A DNA stretch of 64,000 nucleotides. It comes from Ectobacillus funiculus (GTDB lineage Bacteria > Bacillota > Bacilli > Bacillales > Bacillaceae_G). The position numbers and the translations under genes are program-made. The stretch lies in assembly GCF_042429435.1 (NCBI RefSeq), contig NZ_JBHMAF010000017.1, one strand, 5' to 3'. Positions within the stretch are counted from its first letter, which is position 1, and the number at the start of each line of letters is the position of its first letter. Under the pieces are notes generated by a model that saw only the letters and a list, made by a program, of their open reading frames with translations, did not search any database and was not told where the DNA came from. Of the stretch, positions 40,954 to 50,381 are shown piece after piece.

Positions 40954-41739
40954 TTACGCTTCCATAAAGAAGGCTCTCCGCTCCGCAGTAATCCATTGTT
41001 CTAAATTGTCTTGGCTGCGTCGGACAAGTCGATTCACCAATACATCATGCCATACATAGTCCTCCAGTAAATAAATATGAACCGGGTCATCTGTATAAAA
41101 GGCAATGCTGCGCTCTTTAAATGAGGGACCATAAATCATCTCTTTCGCATCTATGGACAGGATAAACCAATGCTCACTCGAAGGTGTTTCAGTAAAAGGG
41201 GTAATACGATGCACATCTACATGTGCAACAGGATTTTCAACATGAAACGTTATACCTTGTACCGTAACGCGAGCAGCGGTCTGCTGCAGATCCTCTTTCA
41301 GCATTTCATACATATCGTCCCACATCGAAATAACAACACGTTTTTTTGCTTTTTTGAGTAATGCTTGACAATAGCTAATAATCATTTCACGATCCTTTAA
41401 CGTCATTACACAATTGTCCGGTTTTTTCTCAGTTGTTTCAAGCCGTTTTAATGAGTCCCTTATCGCTTCATAATTAGATTGCCAATCTGATTGAGCCTTC
41501 TTCAAAAAGATATCAACAGGCAATGGTGAATACTTGGTTCCATCCTCTATTTCTTCCTTCAGAACAATCCCCTTTTCAACAAGATTGCTTAAGACATCGT
41601 AAATTCGTGCTCGCGGAATGCCCGAATCCTTACTAACTTGGTAGGCGGTAACAGTTCCTTGTTTAACAAGAGAAACATAGGATTTGGCTTCATATTCATT
41701 AAATCCTAATTTTTTTAGCTGCTGTAATATATTTTCCAA
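40954..41739 (-). CDS. TrmB-family transcriptional regulator
   Basis: A 261-residue protein. The N-terminal TrmB winged helix (LKKLGFNEYEAKSYVSLVKQG, then SGIPRARIYDVLSNLVEKG; about 5-70) is followed by a coiled linker and a C-terminal phospholipase-D-like/ligand domain (about 105-255) with VVISMWDD. TrmB proteins often control sugar or nutrient transport. ATG at 41739 follows GAGGGAG. It is divergent from a TauE/SafE exporter with a 113-base shared promoter region, so that exporter is its most likely target. Confidence 0.87.
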   Translation of the reverse strand: MENILQQLKKLGFNEYEAKSYVSLVKQGTVTAYQVSKDSGIPRARIYDVLSNLVEKGIVLKEEIEDGTKYSPLPVDIFLKKAQSDWQSNYEAIRDSLKRLETTEKKPDNCVMTLKDREMIISYCQALLKKAKKRVVISMWDDMYEMLKEDLQQTAARVTVQGITFHVENPVAHVDVHRITPFTETPSSEHWFILSIDAKEMIYGPSFKERSIAFYTDDPVHIYLLEDYVWHDVLVNRLVRRSQDNLEQWITAERRAFFMEA

Positions 41740-41852
41740 TGTTCTCCCTCCTCTAGTTAATTATCCTTATCATATCAAAATTACGATAACTATTTACAAC
41801 AATATATATTTTAGTTACTATTCAAGTAGTAACTAAAGGAAAGGCTGATTAT

Positions 41853-42620
41853 ATGCTATCTGAATTGGATCCATCGTTATTACTTATTCTGATTGTCTTT
41901 GGCTTTTTGGCAGCATTTGTTGATTCCGTTGTCGGCGGAGGAGGGCTGATTGCATTGCCGGCATTGTTATTTACGGGTCTGACACCAGCAACAGCTGTTG
42001 CAACAAATAAACTAGCGGGGACACTCGGCTCTTTAACGAGTACCATTATGTTTTATCGCTCGGGCAAACTCGATTTAACCTCCATATATCGGTTGTTTCC
42101 ACTCGTCTTTATCGGCTCAATGATTGGCGCTTGGACCGTTCATTTGATGAATCCTGAAGTGCTAAAGCCACTGATGCTTGTTATGCTCGCTGCCGTTGCA
42201 ATTTATACCGTTTTCAAGAAAGATTGGGGCAGCATTTCAACTTATAAAAAATTATCCATCCGCCACTTTATTATCTTTATGATTGTAATCTTTGCTATTG
42301 GTTTCTATGATGGATTTCTAGGTCCCGGAACAGGTTCATTTTTAATGTTTGCCTTTTTAATGATTGGCTTTGATTTTTTAAAGGCTGCGGGGAACGCGAA
42401 GTTTTTAAACTTTGGCAGCAATATTGCCGCATTATTAATGTTCATGTATTTGGGGCAAATCAATTACGCTTATGGTTTACCTATGGGGCTTGCACAAATT
42501 GCTGGTGCGATTTGCGGCTCGAAGTTTGCGATTAAACGAGGAAGCGGCTATGTCCGTGCACTGTTTATTTTAGTAACCTTTTTGTTATTGGCAAAAAATA
42601 CTTATGATCAGCTTCATTAA
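41853..42620 (+). CDS. TauE/SafE-family anion exporter
   Basis: A 255-residue membrane protein with about eight helices in two halves. Family motifs are DSVVGGGGLIALPALL (23-38) in the first half and GFYDGFLGPGTGSF (near 149-162) in the second. TauE/SafE proteins move sulfite, sulfoacetate or related anions; the substrate here is unknown. ATG at 41853 follows AAAGGAAAGG. Divergent from the TrmB regulator. Confidence 0.9.
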   Translation: MLSELDPSLLLILIVFGFLAAFVDSVVGGGGLIALPALLFTGLTPATAVATNKLAGTLGSLTSTIMFYRSGKLDLTSIYRLFPLVFIGSMIGAWTVHLMNPEVLKPLMLVMLAAVAIYTVFKKDWGSISTYKKLSIRHFIIFMIVIFAIGFYDGFLGPGTGSFLMFAFLMIGFDFLKAAGNAKFLNFGSNIAALLMFMYLGQINYAYGLPMGLAQIAGAICGSKFAIKRGSGYVRALFILVTFLLLAKNTYDQLH

Positions 42621-42645
42621 CATGTGCATTAACCTAATAAAAGAA

Positions 42646-42693
42646 GAAAGCCTGTATCTATGATGACTCAGTCATATAAGATACAGGCTTTTC
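42646..42693. terminator. Terminator after the TauE-type gene
   Basis: GAAAGCCTGTATCT pairs with AGATACAGGCTTTTC; the loop holds a smaller palindrome ATGACTCAGTCAT. It lies between convergent genes. Confidence 0.85.
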
Positions 42694-42747
42694 AATTTAA
42701 CGTTTAAAGGCCTTTATATATTTAATGTATTACCAGCTTTTTTCGCA

Positions 42748-44265
42748 TCATATATTGTAAATGTTTTTATATTTGTCTTCTAAATATGCCGCTAAATAGG
42801 CTGCATTCAATCCTTCACCCGTTACATCCTGTAAGATTTCAAGAGGCTTCTTGAGTTTTCCATATCGATGAATATGCTCTGTCAGCCAGCTGCGAACAGG
42901 TGCAATATTTCCATCGAGCAACAATTGATCGAAGTTTGGGATATCTTTCAGCATTGCCTGCTTAAGCTGCGCAGCATATATATAGCCAAGCGCATATGAC
43001 GGAAAGTATCCGAAATCACCGCCGGACCAATGCACATCCTGAAGAACACCCGTCGCATCATTCTGTGGACGAATTCCTAGATACTCTTCCATCTTTTCAT
43101 TCCAAACGCGCGGTAAATCCTTCACATCTAAGCTGCCGTCAAACAAATCTTTTTCTATTTCATACCGAACCATCACATGAAGTACATATGTTAATTCATC
43201 CGCCTCAATCCGAATCAACGATGGCTTCGCTTCGTTAATTGCATCATAAAACTCATCAAGCGATACATCATCAAATTGCCCGCTTGCATGCTTCTTCAGA
43301 ACATCGTAATTCTTTTTCCAAAACTGTTTATTACGACCAATGAAGTTCTCAAAGAACAACGATTGTGATTCGTGAATTCCCATAGATGTTCCGTCACATA
43401 ACGGTGTGCCAATCAAGTCCTTTGAAATATTTTGCTCATACACAGCATGGCCGCATTCATGGATGGTTCCAAAGATAGCTGTACGAAAATCCGACTCATC
43501 GTATTTTGTTGTAATGCGTACGTCACCTGGGTTTAGCGTAATCGCAAACGGATGTACCGTTTCATCTAAGCGCCCTGCATCGAAGTTATAATCGAGCTGC
43601 CGCAGCAGTTCAAGACTGAGGGTGCGCTGCTGCTCCTTTGGGAAATGCTTTGTTAACGGCTCCGTTTTCAGCAGCTTACCAGATGCGGCGATTTGCTTAA
43701 CAAGTGGTACAATCCGCTCGCGCAGTTCACCAAATACGCGGTCCAGCACTTCCACAGTCATCCCCGGCTCATACATATCTAGGAGTACATTATAGCAATT
43801 TTCCTTATATCCCCAATAGGAGATGAACTTCTTTTTATATGCGACAATTTCCTCTAGATACGGCCTGAACATCTCGAAATTCGACTCTGCCTTTGCCGTT
43901 TCCCATATACTCTCAGACCTCGCTTGCAGCTTCACATATGCTGTGTATTCTGCTTCCGGGATTTTTGTATTACGATCATATTCTTTGCGGCACTCTTCTA
44001 CTGTTTTTTGCGTCTTTTCAGAAAGCTTCCCTTCTGCCGCCAAGTGTTCTAGCTTCTCCAAATAACCCGCCATCTCGTCAGATACAGACATATTGAATAC
44101 ATCGGTTGATAGCTGACTAATAACCTCTGAACGCTGCTCTACACCGTCTTTTGGCGCTCCTGTACGTAAATCCCAAAACATCACATTCAGCGCTTCTTCA
44201 TAATTCATCATCTTTTTTACATAATCCAAAAATTTCAGCTCTGCTTCATATGTAACCACCGTCAT
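42748..44265 (-). CDS. ypwA: M32 carboxypeptidase (thermostable carboxypeptidase 1)
   Basis: A 505-residue zinc carboxypeptidase that removes C-terminal residues from peptides. The M32 motif HECGH (near 267-271, FGTIHECGHAVYEQ) supplies zinc ligands, with the third ligand region GIHESQSLFFENFIGR downstream and the family IRIEADELTYVLHVM motif. Length is the usual about 500. ATG at 44265 follows AAGGAGGTTAGC. It follows ypvA after a 37-base gap, as in B. subtilis. Confidence 0.94.
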   Translation of the reverse strand: MTVVTYEAELKFLDYVKKMMNYEEALNVMFWDLRTGAPKDGVEQRSEVISQLSTDVFNMSVSDEMAGYLEKLEHLAAEGKLSEKTQKTVEECRKEYDRNTKIPEAEYTAYVKLQARSESIWETAKAESNFEMFRPYLEEIVAYKKKFISYWGYKENCYNVLLDMYEPGMTVEVLDRVFGELRERIVPLVKQIAASGKLLKTEPLTKHFPKEQQRTLSLELLRQLDYNFDAGRLDETVHPFAITLNPGDVRITTKYDESDFRTAIFGTIHECGHAVYEQNISKDLIGTPLCDGTSMGIHESQSLFFENFIGRNKQFWKKNYDVLKKHASGQFDDVSLDEFYDAINEAKPSLIRIEADELTYVLHVMVRYEIEKDLFDGSLDVKDLPRVWNEKMEEYLGIRPQNDATGVLQDVHWSGGDFGYFPSYALGYIYAAQLKQAMLKDIPNFDQLLLDGNIAPVRSWLTEHIHRYGKLKKPLEILQDVTGEGLNAAYLAAYLEDKYKNIYNI

Positions 44266-44302
44266 AGCTAACCTCCTTGTCTAACATACTAACGCATTAA
44301 GA

Positions 44303-46240
44303 TTAACGAATGATTTCACCTTGCACTGGTAAAGAGCTGAATACAGCATCTGCCACCTTTGGATTTTCATCCTCTGTCAAGAAAATAGAAACACATCCAT
44401 TGTCTTCGCTCGTACGAATCAAGCGGCCAATCCCTTGACGTAAGCGGAGAATCATGTATGGCAAGTCCACCTGCGCAAATGAGTCAGACGCATGCTTGCG
44501 CTTTGCTTCAAATACTGGATCATTCGGAGGAAACGGCAGCGACCAAATAATAACATGTGACAATGAGGCTCCTGGAATATCAAGACCCTCCCATAAATGG
44601 ACGGCACAAAGCACTGTTTCTTCTTCATTCTGAAATTGTGAAACAAGGCGGCTAATTTCTTGATCTCCTTCGTATAAGAACGGGATCTGCATATCTACTC
44701 CCTGCATATGCTGTTTAAATGCCGCAAGCTCTTGCTTGGTTCGGAATAAAACGAGAGTGCGCCCTTGCAGCTTCTCAATTTCCTCGAGTGTATATGCAAT
44801 CTTTTTCTCAAACAATCCGTCTGCATTATACGTTGGCAAATATACCTTCATTTGCTCTTCATAATCAAACGGCGATGCTACTGAAAACGAAAGATAATCC
44901 TGTACTCCAAGACTGCTTGCTATAAACGAAAATGATCCATTTTCTGATAATGTGGCAGAAGAAAAAATGAACGGAACTTGTTTAGAGAACACCTTTTCCT
45001 GAAGCACCTCTTCTACAGCGCGCGGCATAATGACAAGCGTGAGCATTCCATCTCCCGCTTCTGCCCAAGAAATCACATTTCTTTCGTGCAAAAACAGCTT
45101 CAAGGAATGATCTAAAATATCGAGATGCTCGTCCGCAATCTTTAAGTCGTATTCTTCAATTGTATACAATTCACTCTCGAAGACGAGCGCATCGCCAATT
45201 TCCTGCACTTTTCGATAAAGCCTTTCTCCCTCTTTTCGCACCTCATTCGTGATGGCGATTTCTAACCGATCTGATCCTGGCACTTCTCTTGCGGCATCTT
45301 TGACTGCATAGAAAAACTGCTCTGACTGCCAAATCGTATCTTCGATGAGCTGAGCAAATTCTTCACGAATATCATTTTGAAGCAGCCTAGAGAGCAATTC
45401 CTCCATCATACTTTGCTTCAATCGATATGTAAGCGCCTTTTGCGCTGCATATTCCACCAAATGCCCTTCATCAAATACAACACAGCTGCCTTCTGGCAAA
45501 AGCGGCAGCTGCCCCTCGCGCTTTCGTGCCTCGTATGTCCATACATGCTCCATATAAAAGTCTTGTGAGCAAATAATAATATCCACTGCTTTTCGGTAGT
45601 GCTCGCGAGACAATGTTTGTCCACAACGATGACGCTTCTCACACGCAAGGCAATCTTGAAAATAATCCCAGGAAATCTGTGACCATTGTTCATCACTTAA
45701 GGACGGGTATTCCTTGCGGTCGCCATAATGATGAAAATTTTGCAGCGTACCATGATCAAAAACAAATTCAGGCAGTTCATAATATAAGTCCTCAATTTCC
45801 TCGGACGCTGCCCCGCTCATCACATCGTCTAGCTTTTTCAAGCACAAATAATTATCCATTGATTTCGCAAGACGAACATCGATTTGCAGATCAAGTGCGC
45901 GGGAAAGCTTTGCAATATCTCCCTCTTCTTTTACAAGCTGTTCAATTAACGTTTCGTCCGCACAGGCAATGATAGCCGGTTTTCCTGTATAACGTGCATA
46001 GCAAATCGCGTACAACAAGTACACAATTGTTTTTCCCGTTCCAACTCCCGCTTCAGAAAACATAACCTTTTTCTCTCGAAACGCACGGTCGAGCTGAAAC
46101 GCCATAAAAATCTGCTCATCACGCAGTTCAAAACCAGCATCCGGCAAAATGTCGTAAAACACATCGCCAATCCATTCATTCAATTTGTCATAAAAATTAT
46201 CTTGCTTTCCTACTTCAAACGGCAGCTTTTCTCTCGTCAA
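44303..46240 (-). CDS. ypvA: DinG/XPD-like ATP-dependent helicase YpvA
   Basis: A 645-residue superfamily 2 helicase of the XPD/DinG type. Walker A GVGTGKTIVY is near residue 67; four cysteines (LCLKK, DCLACEKRHRCG) can hold an iron-sulfur cluster; the DEAH box reads FDEGHLVE; motifs IV-VI are SSATLSENG, WEGLDIPG and RLRQGIGRLIR. There is no exonuclease domain, unlike the DinG at the right edge. The frame opens at 46261, but TTG at 46240 has GGAGGAG with seven bases of spacing, so that start is chosen. Role in DNA repair is inferred from the family. Confidence 0.9.
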   Translation of the reverse strand: MTREKLPFEVGKQDNFYDKLNEWIGDVFYDILPDAGFELRDEQIFMAFQLDRAFREKKVMFSEAGVGTGKTIVYLLYAICYARYTGKPAIIACADETLIEQLVKEEGDIAKLSRALDLQIDVRLAKSMDNYLCLKKLDDVMSGAASEEIEDLYYELPEFVFDHGTLQNFHHYGDRKEYPSLSDEQWSQISWDYFQDCLACEKRHRCGQTLSREHYRKAVDIIICSQDFYMEHVWTYEARKREGQLPLLPEGSCVVFDEGHLVEYAAQKALTYRLKQSMMEELLSRLLQNDIREEFAQLIEDTIWQSEQFFYAVKDAAREVPGSDRLEIAITNEVRKEGERLYRKVQEIGDALVFESELYTIEEYDLKIADEHLDILDHSLKLFLHERNVISWAEAGDGMLTLVIMPRAVEEVLQEKVFSKQVPFIFSSATLSENGSFSFIASSLGVQDYLSFSVASPFDYEEQMKVYLPTYNADGLFEKKIAYTLEEIEKLQGRTLVLFRTKQELAAFKQHMQGVDMQIPFLYEGDQEISRLVSQFQNEEETVLCAVHLWEGLDIPGASLSHVIIWSLPFPPNDPVFEAKRKHASDSFAQVDLPYMILRLRQGIGRLIRTSEDNGCVSIFLTEDENPKVADAVFSSLPVQGEIIR

Positions 46241-46270
46241 AATCATTCTCCTCCAACACACGATAACTGC

Positions 46271-46305
46271 AAAAAACGTAAAAAGTTTTCCGAAAAGGAA
46301 AACTT
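46271..46305 (-). terminator. Terminator after the 62-residue gene
   Basis: AAAAAGTTTTCC-gaaa-AGGAAAACTTTTT immediately after the stop codon at 46307. Confidence 0.82.
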
Positions 46306-46306
46306 T

Positions 46307-46495
46307 TTACTCCATCATCGCTTTTAAATAATTCGTATCAATTAATGTTTTATGGGATAGCGCCAGCAAGTATTGCTCCTGTGCCACCCGCAGGCCATCG
46401 ACCGCCATACTAGCAGATTCATCATTTTCAAGCATATGGTACGTCCGGTGAATCGCTCTTTGAATAATGTCAAACTCAGGAAAATTCCCTGTCAT
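46307..46495 (-). CDS. Hypothetical 62-residue helical protein
   Basis: Not recognised. ATG at 46495 follows GAGGAGGGC. Soluble and helical (FDIIQRAIHRTYHMLENDESASM, then VAQEQYLLALSHKT). It sits between ypsC and ypvA on their strand and ends at its own strong terminator. Confidence 0.62.
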   Translation of the reverse strand: MTGNFPEFDIIQRAIHRTYHMLENDESASMAVDGLRVAQEQYLLALSHKTLIDTNYLKAMME

Positions 46496-46594
46496 CTTCT
46501 GAGCCCTCCTCTAGAACAGTTTACATAATAAACAGTATATGTGCTCTAAAGAATCTTTATTCATTTTGCTTCAGCACTCGCCCGATTTTACCTA

Positions 46595-47737
46595 TTACAA
46601 TTGCGGACGTGGCGGTCTCTTACCAAAATATTGATAATAGTCTGTTCGAATAAATCCGTTAAACAGCTTTCTTTTTTTGGAAGCTTCAGCTCCGTACCAT
46701 TTTTCAAACTCTGGATAACTCGTAAGCACATAGATTGACCAAGTATCCATGCCTCGGAATACTTTTCCCATTTCTGCATATAACTTTTCAACCAACGGCT
46801 TTTCACTTAAACGCTCGCCATATGGAGGATTCGTCACAACATATCCATATTCCTCTTTTGTCGTAAAATCTTTTACCTGCATTTGTTTAAATGTAACTAA
46901 GTCCGTAAGACCAATTTCTTCTGCATTTTCCTTGGCAATTTGCACCATACGATGATCAATATCAGAACCAATAATATGGAGCTTCTGGTCGTAGCGCGCT
47001 AAATCCTCAGCTTCTTCACGAGCACGGCGCCATCTGTCCTTCCCAACCCACTCCCAACCGTCGGATGCAAATTCACGGTTAAAGCCTGGTGCAATATTCT
47101 GGCCAATCAGAGCCGCCTCAAGCGCAATTGTGCCAGAGCCGCAAAATGGGTCAACGAACGGACGGTCTGCCTTCCAGTTTGTCAGCATCACAAGCGATGC
47201 TGCTAATGTTTCCTTTAGCGGAGCCTCCCCTTGCGCTACACGATATCCTCTTTTATGAAGACCAGCACCGCTCGTATCGAGCGTAATTGTTGCAATATCC
47301 TTCAAAAGAGCTATTTCAATGCGATATAATGGCCCTGTTTCTTCAAACCATGTTGTACGTTTGTATGTACTACGCAGCTTCTCCACCACAGCTTTTTTGA
47401 CAATGCTTTGGCAGTCTGGAACACTAAATAACTTCGATTTCACCGATTTTCCAATAACAGGAAATTCCGCATTTTCCGGTATATACTGTCCCCAATTCAG
47501 TGCTTTTGTTTTCTCGAACAGTTCATCAAATGTAGTAGCCTTAAATTCCCCAACTTGAATTTTTACCCGATCTGCAGTTCGCAGCCACAAATTTGCACGA
47601 CAAACCGCATCTTCGTCCCCTTGAAAGATGACTTTTCCGTTATCAACCTGACACTCATAGCCAAGGTTTCGAACTTCCTTTGCAACAAGCGCCTCAAGTC
47701 CCATCGCCGCCGTCGCAATCAGTGTTAATTTACTCAT
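46595..47737 (-). CDS. ypsC: THUMP-domain 23S rRNA methyltransferase YpsC
   Basis: A 380-residue RlmL-N-like methyltransferase that modifies guanine of 23S rRNA. It has an N-terminal ferredoxin-like/THUMP region (about 1-155), then a SAM-binding core with DPFCGSGTIALEAAL and the catalytic NPPYGERL (near residue 300). The frame begins 12 codons earlier, but ATG at 47737 has TTAGGAG with seven-base spacing and the usual MSKLTLIATAAMG start. Next to rnpB as in B. subtilis. Confidence 0.93.
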   Translation of the reverse strand: MSKLTLIATAAMGLEALVAKEVRNLGYECQVDNGKVIFQGDEDAVCRANLWLRTADRVKIQVGEFKATTFDELFEKTKALNWGQYIPENAEFPVIGKSVKSKLFSVPDCQSIVKKAVVEKLRSTYKRTTWFEETGPLYRIEIALLKDIATITLDTSGAGLHKRGYRVAQGEAPLKETLAASLVMLTNWKADRPFVDPFCGSGTIALEAALIGQNIAPGFNREFASDGWEWVGKDRWRRAREEAEDLARYDQKLHIIGSDIDHRMVQIAKENAEEIGLTDLVTFKQMQVKDFTTKEEYGYVVTNPPYGERLSEKPLVEKLYAEMGKVFRGMDTWSIYVLTSYPEFEKWYGAEASKKRKLFNGFIRTDYYQYFGKRPPRPQL

Positions 47738-47817
47738 TTTCATTCTCCTAACAACAGTAGCTTTCTTTACCATTTTAACTCGCTAGTGTGAAAGTCATAC
47801 AGTTTTATGTACAAGCA

Positions 47818-47845
47818 AAAAGCTCCCCTTCACACAGGAGAGCTG
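47818..47845 (-). terminator. rnpB terminator
   Basis: Minus-strand AGCTCTCC-tgtgtgaa-GGGGAGCT followed by TTTTTGC, 12 bases beyond the end of the RNA. Confidence 0.88.
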
Positions 47846-47856
47846 TTCTCTTTAAG

Positions 47857-48259
47857 TTACTGGTTCATAACGTTCTGTAAGCCATGTTCTGTACCATTGT
47901 ACTGCAAGCGGCTCCCGCCTCGTACTCCGGTGGCGATTATCTATCTACAGACAAATTGCCTGTCCTTTCCCCTCGTTCATTTCCTTGGAAAAGGTGCCCC
48001 TACCATAATTTGGGTTTCTCGCTCGTGGGGTTTACCGCGTTCCACTCCCGGCATTTCTTTCGGGACTCCGTCACTGTGGCACTTTCAAGGTATTTGAACC
48101 ATATCCCGCAGGACTTAGGTTCTTTCCCTGCCGTTAGCCCTTTCAGACTACCTTAGCTTATGACTTCGCTAAGCACGAACACTACGACCATCTCAGGTCG
48201 TGCGAGCATGGACTTTCCTCTACAACATACATTGCAGCAATCACCCAAACGTCATGACA
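47857..48259 (-). ncRNA. rnpB: RNase P RNA (class B, Bacillus type)
   Basis: About 403 nt, aligned by memory with B. subtilis rnpB. Landmarks on the minus strand: GAGGAAAGTCCATGCTCGCAC near the 5' end (P4 strand), TAGTGTTCGTGC, AGCGAAGTCATAAGCTA, AAGTGCCACAGTGACG, GTGGAACGCGGTAAACCCC, GAGCGAGAAACCCAAAT and, near the 3' end, ACATGGCTTACAGAACGTTA. The lack of class A elements and presence of the P5.1/P10.1-type loops agree with class B. It is the catalytic subunit that matures tRNA 5' ends. Located between gpsB and ypsC, the conserved Bacillus position. Open frames on the opposite strand are shadows. Confidence 0.97.
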
Positions 48260-48336
48260 CTTTTAAGTATAGTAAAAAACTACGCATGATGCAACATTTT
48301 TATATATAAGTTTCCACAGGTTGTACCAACACTCAT

Positions 48337-48654
48337 TTATTCATATAGCTTACTTCCAAATACAGCCTTCTCCAAATTAGATAATCTCTTTAAAATATCT
48401 GTATTTGCGCTTGTATAAACAGGCTGCTGCACAGGTGGTGGTGTGGGTTGCTTTATCTTTTGCTCATCCATCATTCGTTTTAAGCGGGTATTTTCCTGTT
48501 GTAATGCTTCGATTTCCTTATGAAGTGTTTCATAATCCTTAATGATTAAATCTAAGAATTTATCAACTTCCTCTTGTTGATAACCACGAAGACCCGTTTT
48601 AAACTCTTTTTCTAAAATATCCTTTGCTGTTAATTTTAGTTTATCGGAAAACAT
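48337..48654 (-). CDS. gpsB: Cell division protein GpsB
   Basis: A 105-residue DivIVA-like coiled-coil protein that guides PBP1 (PonA) between side wall and septum and links to the elongation-division switch. The N-terminal membrane/PBP-binding domain reads LTAKDILEKEFKTGLRGYQQEEVDKFLD, followed by a coiled coil (about 35-70), a Pro/Gln linker and the C-terminal trimerisation helix DILKRLSNLEKAVFGSKLYE. ATG at 48654 is preferred (GAGGTGA ahead, homologous start) over the GTG three codons upstream. Its partner ponA is in the same window. Confidence 0.95.
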   Translation of the reverse strand: MFSDKLKLTAKDILEKEFKTGLRGYQQEEVDKFLDLIIKDYETLHKEIEALQQENTRLKRMMDEQKIKQPTPPPVQQPVYTSANTDILKRLSNLEKAVFGSKLYE

Positions 48655-48742
48655 TTCCTTCACCTCAAATCTTTGCCATAACTTTCAACACTTAAATTTT
48701 TCCACAAAAGATAGCAGTTTGTCAATATGAACTACAGATGGA

Positions 48743-49294
48743 CTACTCGCCGTCCCACTGTTCCTCCTCCATTAAAAGCTGCAAATCAGCAAATCCTATC
48801 GAGTAATATGCATATTCTCCCTGCTCTACTCGTCTTTTTGCCAACTCACTCAGAAATTTTGGACTTCCTTCTTTTTCTTCATCGTATACAGCTAGTAAAG
48901 CATCACTTTTTTCAATTAAAAACTGATTTTTCAAACGAAATTGCTGTGGGCTTTCGTATTTCCGTTTCGTAATACTATCAACGTGATCAGCTTGTGCTAG
49001 AATAAACTCGTAGTATTCCTTGTTGGCTTCATTCCACTTTTCTTCCTGTTCAAGAAACGGGGTAAACACTGCCAGCTTTAAATCCGGATACTCCATTTGC
49101 AGCTCAAACACAACCTCAGCTGTCCATAGCTCTACGCCAAGCTGACCACTTATTAGCACCCACTCCAAGCCTTCCTCCAAGAAAGCAGTCAATTGTCTGG
49201 AGATAGCCTTTTTTATGTAAAATACACCAGGATGATCCACAGAGAATATTCCAATTTCAAATGGTTTATAGCCTGTCACTGTTACAATGCGCAT
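48743..49294 (-). CDS. ypsA: YpsA (DUF1273, SLOG superfamily)
   Basis: A 183-residue Rossmann-like SLOG protein, proposed to bind a nucleotide-derived ligand and to influence cell division. Markers are VTVTGYKPFEIGIF at the start, LEWVLISGQLGVELWTAE and KSDALLAVYDEEKEGSPKF. ATG at 49294 has AAAGGGTGAGG; the frame extends seven codons further. It is next to gpsB as in other Bacillus genomes. Confidence 0.93.
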   Translation of the reverse strand: MRIVTVTGYKPFEIGIFSVDHPGVFYIKKAISRQLTAFLEEGLEWVLISGQLGVELWTAEVVFELQMEYPDLKLAVFTPFLEQEEKWNEANKEYYEFILAQADHVDSITKRKYESPQQFRLKNQFLIEKSDALLAVYDEEKEGSPKFLSELAKRRVEQGEYAYYSIGFADLQLLMEEEQWDGE

Positions 49295-49446
49295 TACCTC
49301 ACCCTTTCGTAGCATATCATAAAAGCAGGCATATGCGCGCTCCTAGAACATGCATCTCACCATGAAACTGCTGTTCCACAAATAAAGCTGTTTATCCCCC
49401 ATGCTGTTCAGCTCCATTTCAAAGGACTGCGACTTCTAAATTCATA

Positions 49447-49478
49447 GAAAAAGAACCGGCATACCATAACCGGTTCTT
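49447..49478 (-). terminator. cotD terminator
   Basis: Minus-strand AAGAACCGG-ttatggtatg-CCGGTTCTTTTTC just after the cotD stop codon. Confidence 0.85.
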
Positions 49479-49483
49479 GCAGC

Positions 49484-50047
49484 TTATTTTTTAAACATTC
49501 CGCCAACCATTGGATTTGCATTCGCAGTTGATGCACCGGCTACCATTGGATTCATACCTGGACCAGTTGATGCACCGGCTACCATCCCAGGCATTCCAGG
49601 ACCCATCATTCCAGGACCCATCATTCCAGGACCCATCATTCCAGGATCCATCATTCCAGGAGCTCCTCCCATTGGACCTGTCATTGCGCCAGCCACCATC
49701 GGCGACGGATAGCCGCCATAAGGACCAGGACCATAAGGACCAGGACCATAAGGACCAGGACCTGTCATCGCGCCGGCTACTTGCGGCACAGGACCATATC
49801 CCGGAACATCAGTTTGAGAAACAGTATTCAACACAGATTGCGTTTGCGGGAAATAATGTTGATTTTGAATCAATTGATGATTAATCAAAGTGTTGTGTGT
49901 TGGATGAATGTGCGGAACTATTGTCGTAGAAAATGTCTGTGTATCACAATATTTTGTTGGATGCACCACTGGAGGTGCTGTACAAACAGGACCTGTTGCT
50001 GCTGGACCTACAAAATTCGGTCCTCCAAAACAAGGTTTACAAAACAT
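49484..50047 (-). CDS. cotD: CotD-family spore coat protein with extended Gly/Pro/Met repeat tail
   Basis: A 187-residue coat protein. The N-terminal part is CotD-like: a Cys/Pro/Gly start (MFCKPCFGGPNFVGP), HPTKYCDTQTFSTTIVPHIHPTH and histidine-rich spacing. The C-terminal half, absent from classical 75-residue CotD, is built of tandem GPGPY (x3) and GPGMM/DPGMM (x5) units with recurring VAGAxTGP blocks, giving a flexible, hydrophobic tail. ATG at 50047 has GAGAGGAG; the frame runs seven codons further. Expected to be made in the mother cell late in sporulation. Confidence 0.9.
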   Translation of the reverse strand: MFCKPCFGGPNFVGPAATGPVCTAPPVVHPTKYCDTQTFSTTIVPHIHPTHNTLINHQLIQNQHYFPQTQSVLNTVSQTDVPGYGPVPQVAGAMTGPGPYGPGPYGPGPYGGYPSPMVAGAMTGPMGGAPGMMDPGMMGPGMMGPGMMGPGMPGMVAGASTGPGMNPMVAGASTANANPMVGGMFKK

Positions 50048-50134
50048 AGTTTTTCTCCTCTCCATCATTTGAGAATGAACTTACACTTTACAATATGACA
50101 GAGAAGTGGTACATGACTGTTACAAATACCTATT

Positions 50135-50233
50135 TCATGAGAAAATCGTGTACAAAACATGTTTAAAGCTCGTAAACACCAAAAATGTTAACGTAATCAT
50201 TGCAAAGAACATATACAGAATTGCCTTTTTCAC
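50135..50233 (-). CDS. Small hydrophobic peptide (32 residues)
   Basis: GTG at 50233 behind GAGAGGAAG opens a 32-residue peptide beginning with KKAILYMFFAMITLTFLVF, a single membrane helix with a basic N-terminus and a His/Lys C-terminus. An in-frame ATG five codons earlier (50248) lacks a ribosome binding site. It sits between cotD and yppG on their strand. No named family recognised; the length and topology recall other Bacillus single-span miniproteins. Confidence 0.45.
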   Translation of the reverse strand: MKKAILYMFFAMITLTFLVFTSFKHVLYTIFS

Positions 50234-50381
50234 TGTCTTCCTCTCCATACTCATAATAATACAAACAAGCTATTCCTAATTGTAAAACCTATGAGAAAGA
50301 GAGACAACCATTTTATAAGCACAAATAAAAATTTCACTTTTCAGAATATTCAATTCAATCTTTACGACAAGTAGAAAGCAA

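Noticed and set aside
47807..48156. Plus-strand frames of about 90 codons
   Set aside because: They are antisense to the RNase P RNA, whose conserved landmarks explain the sequence fully.
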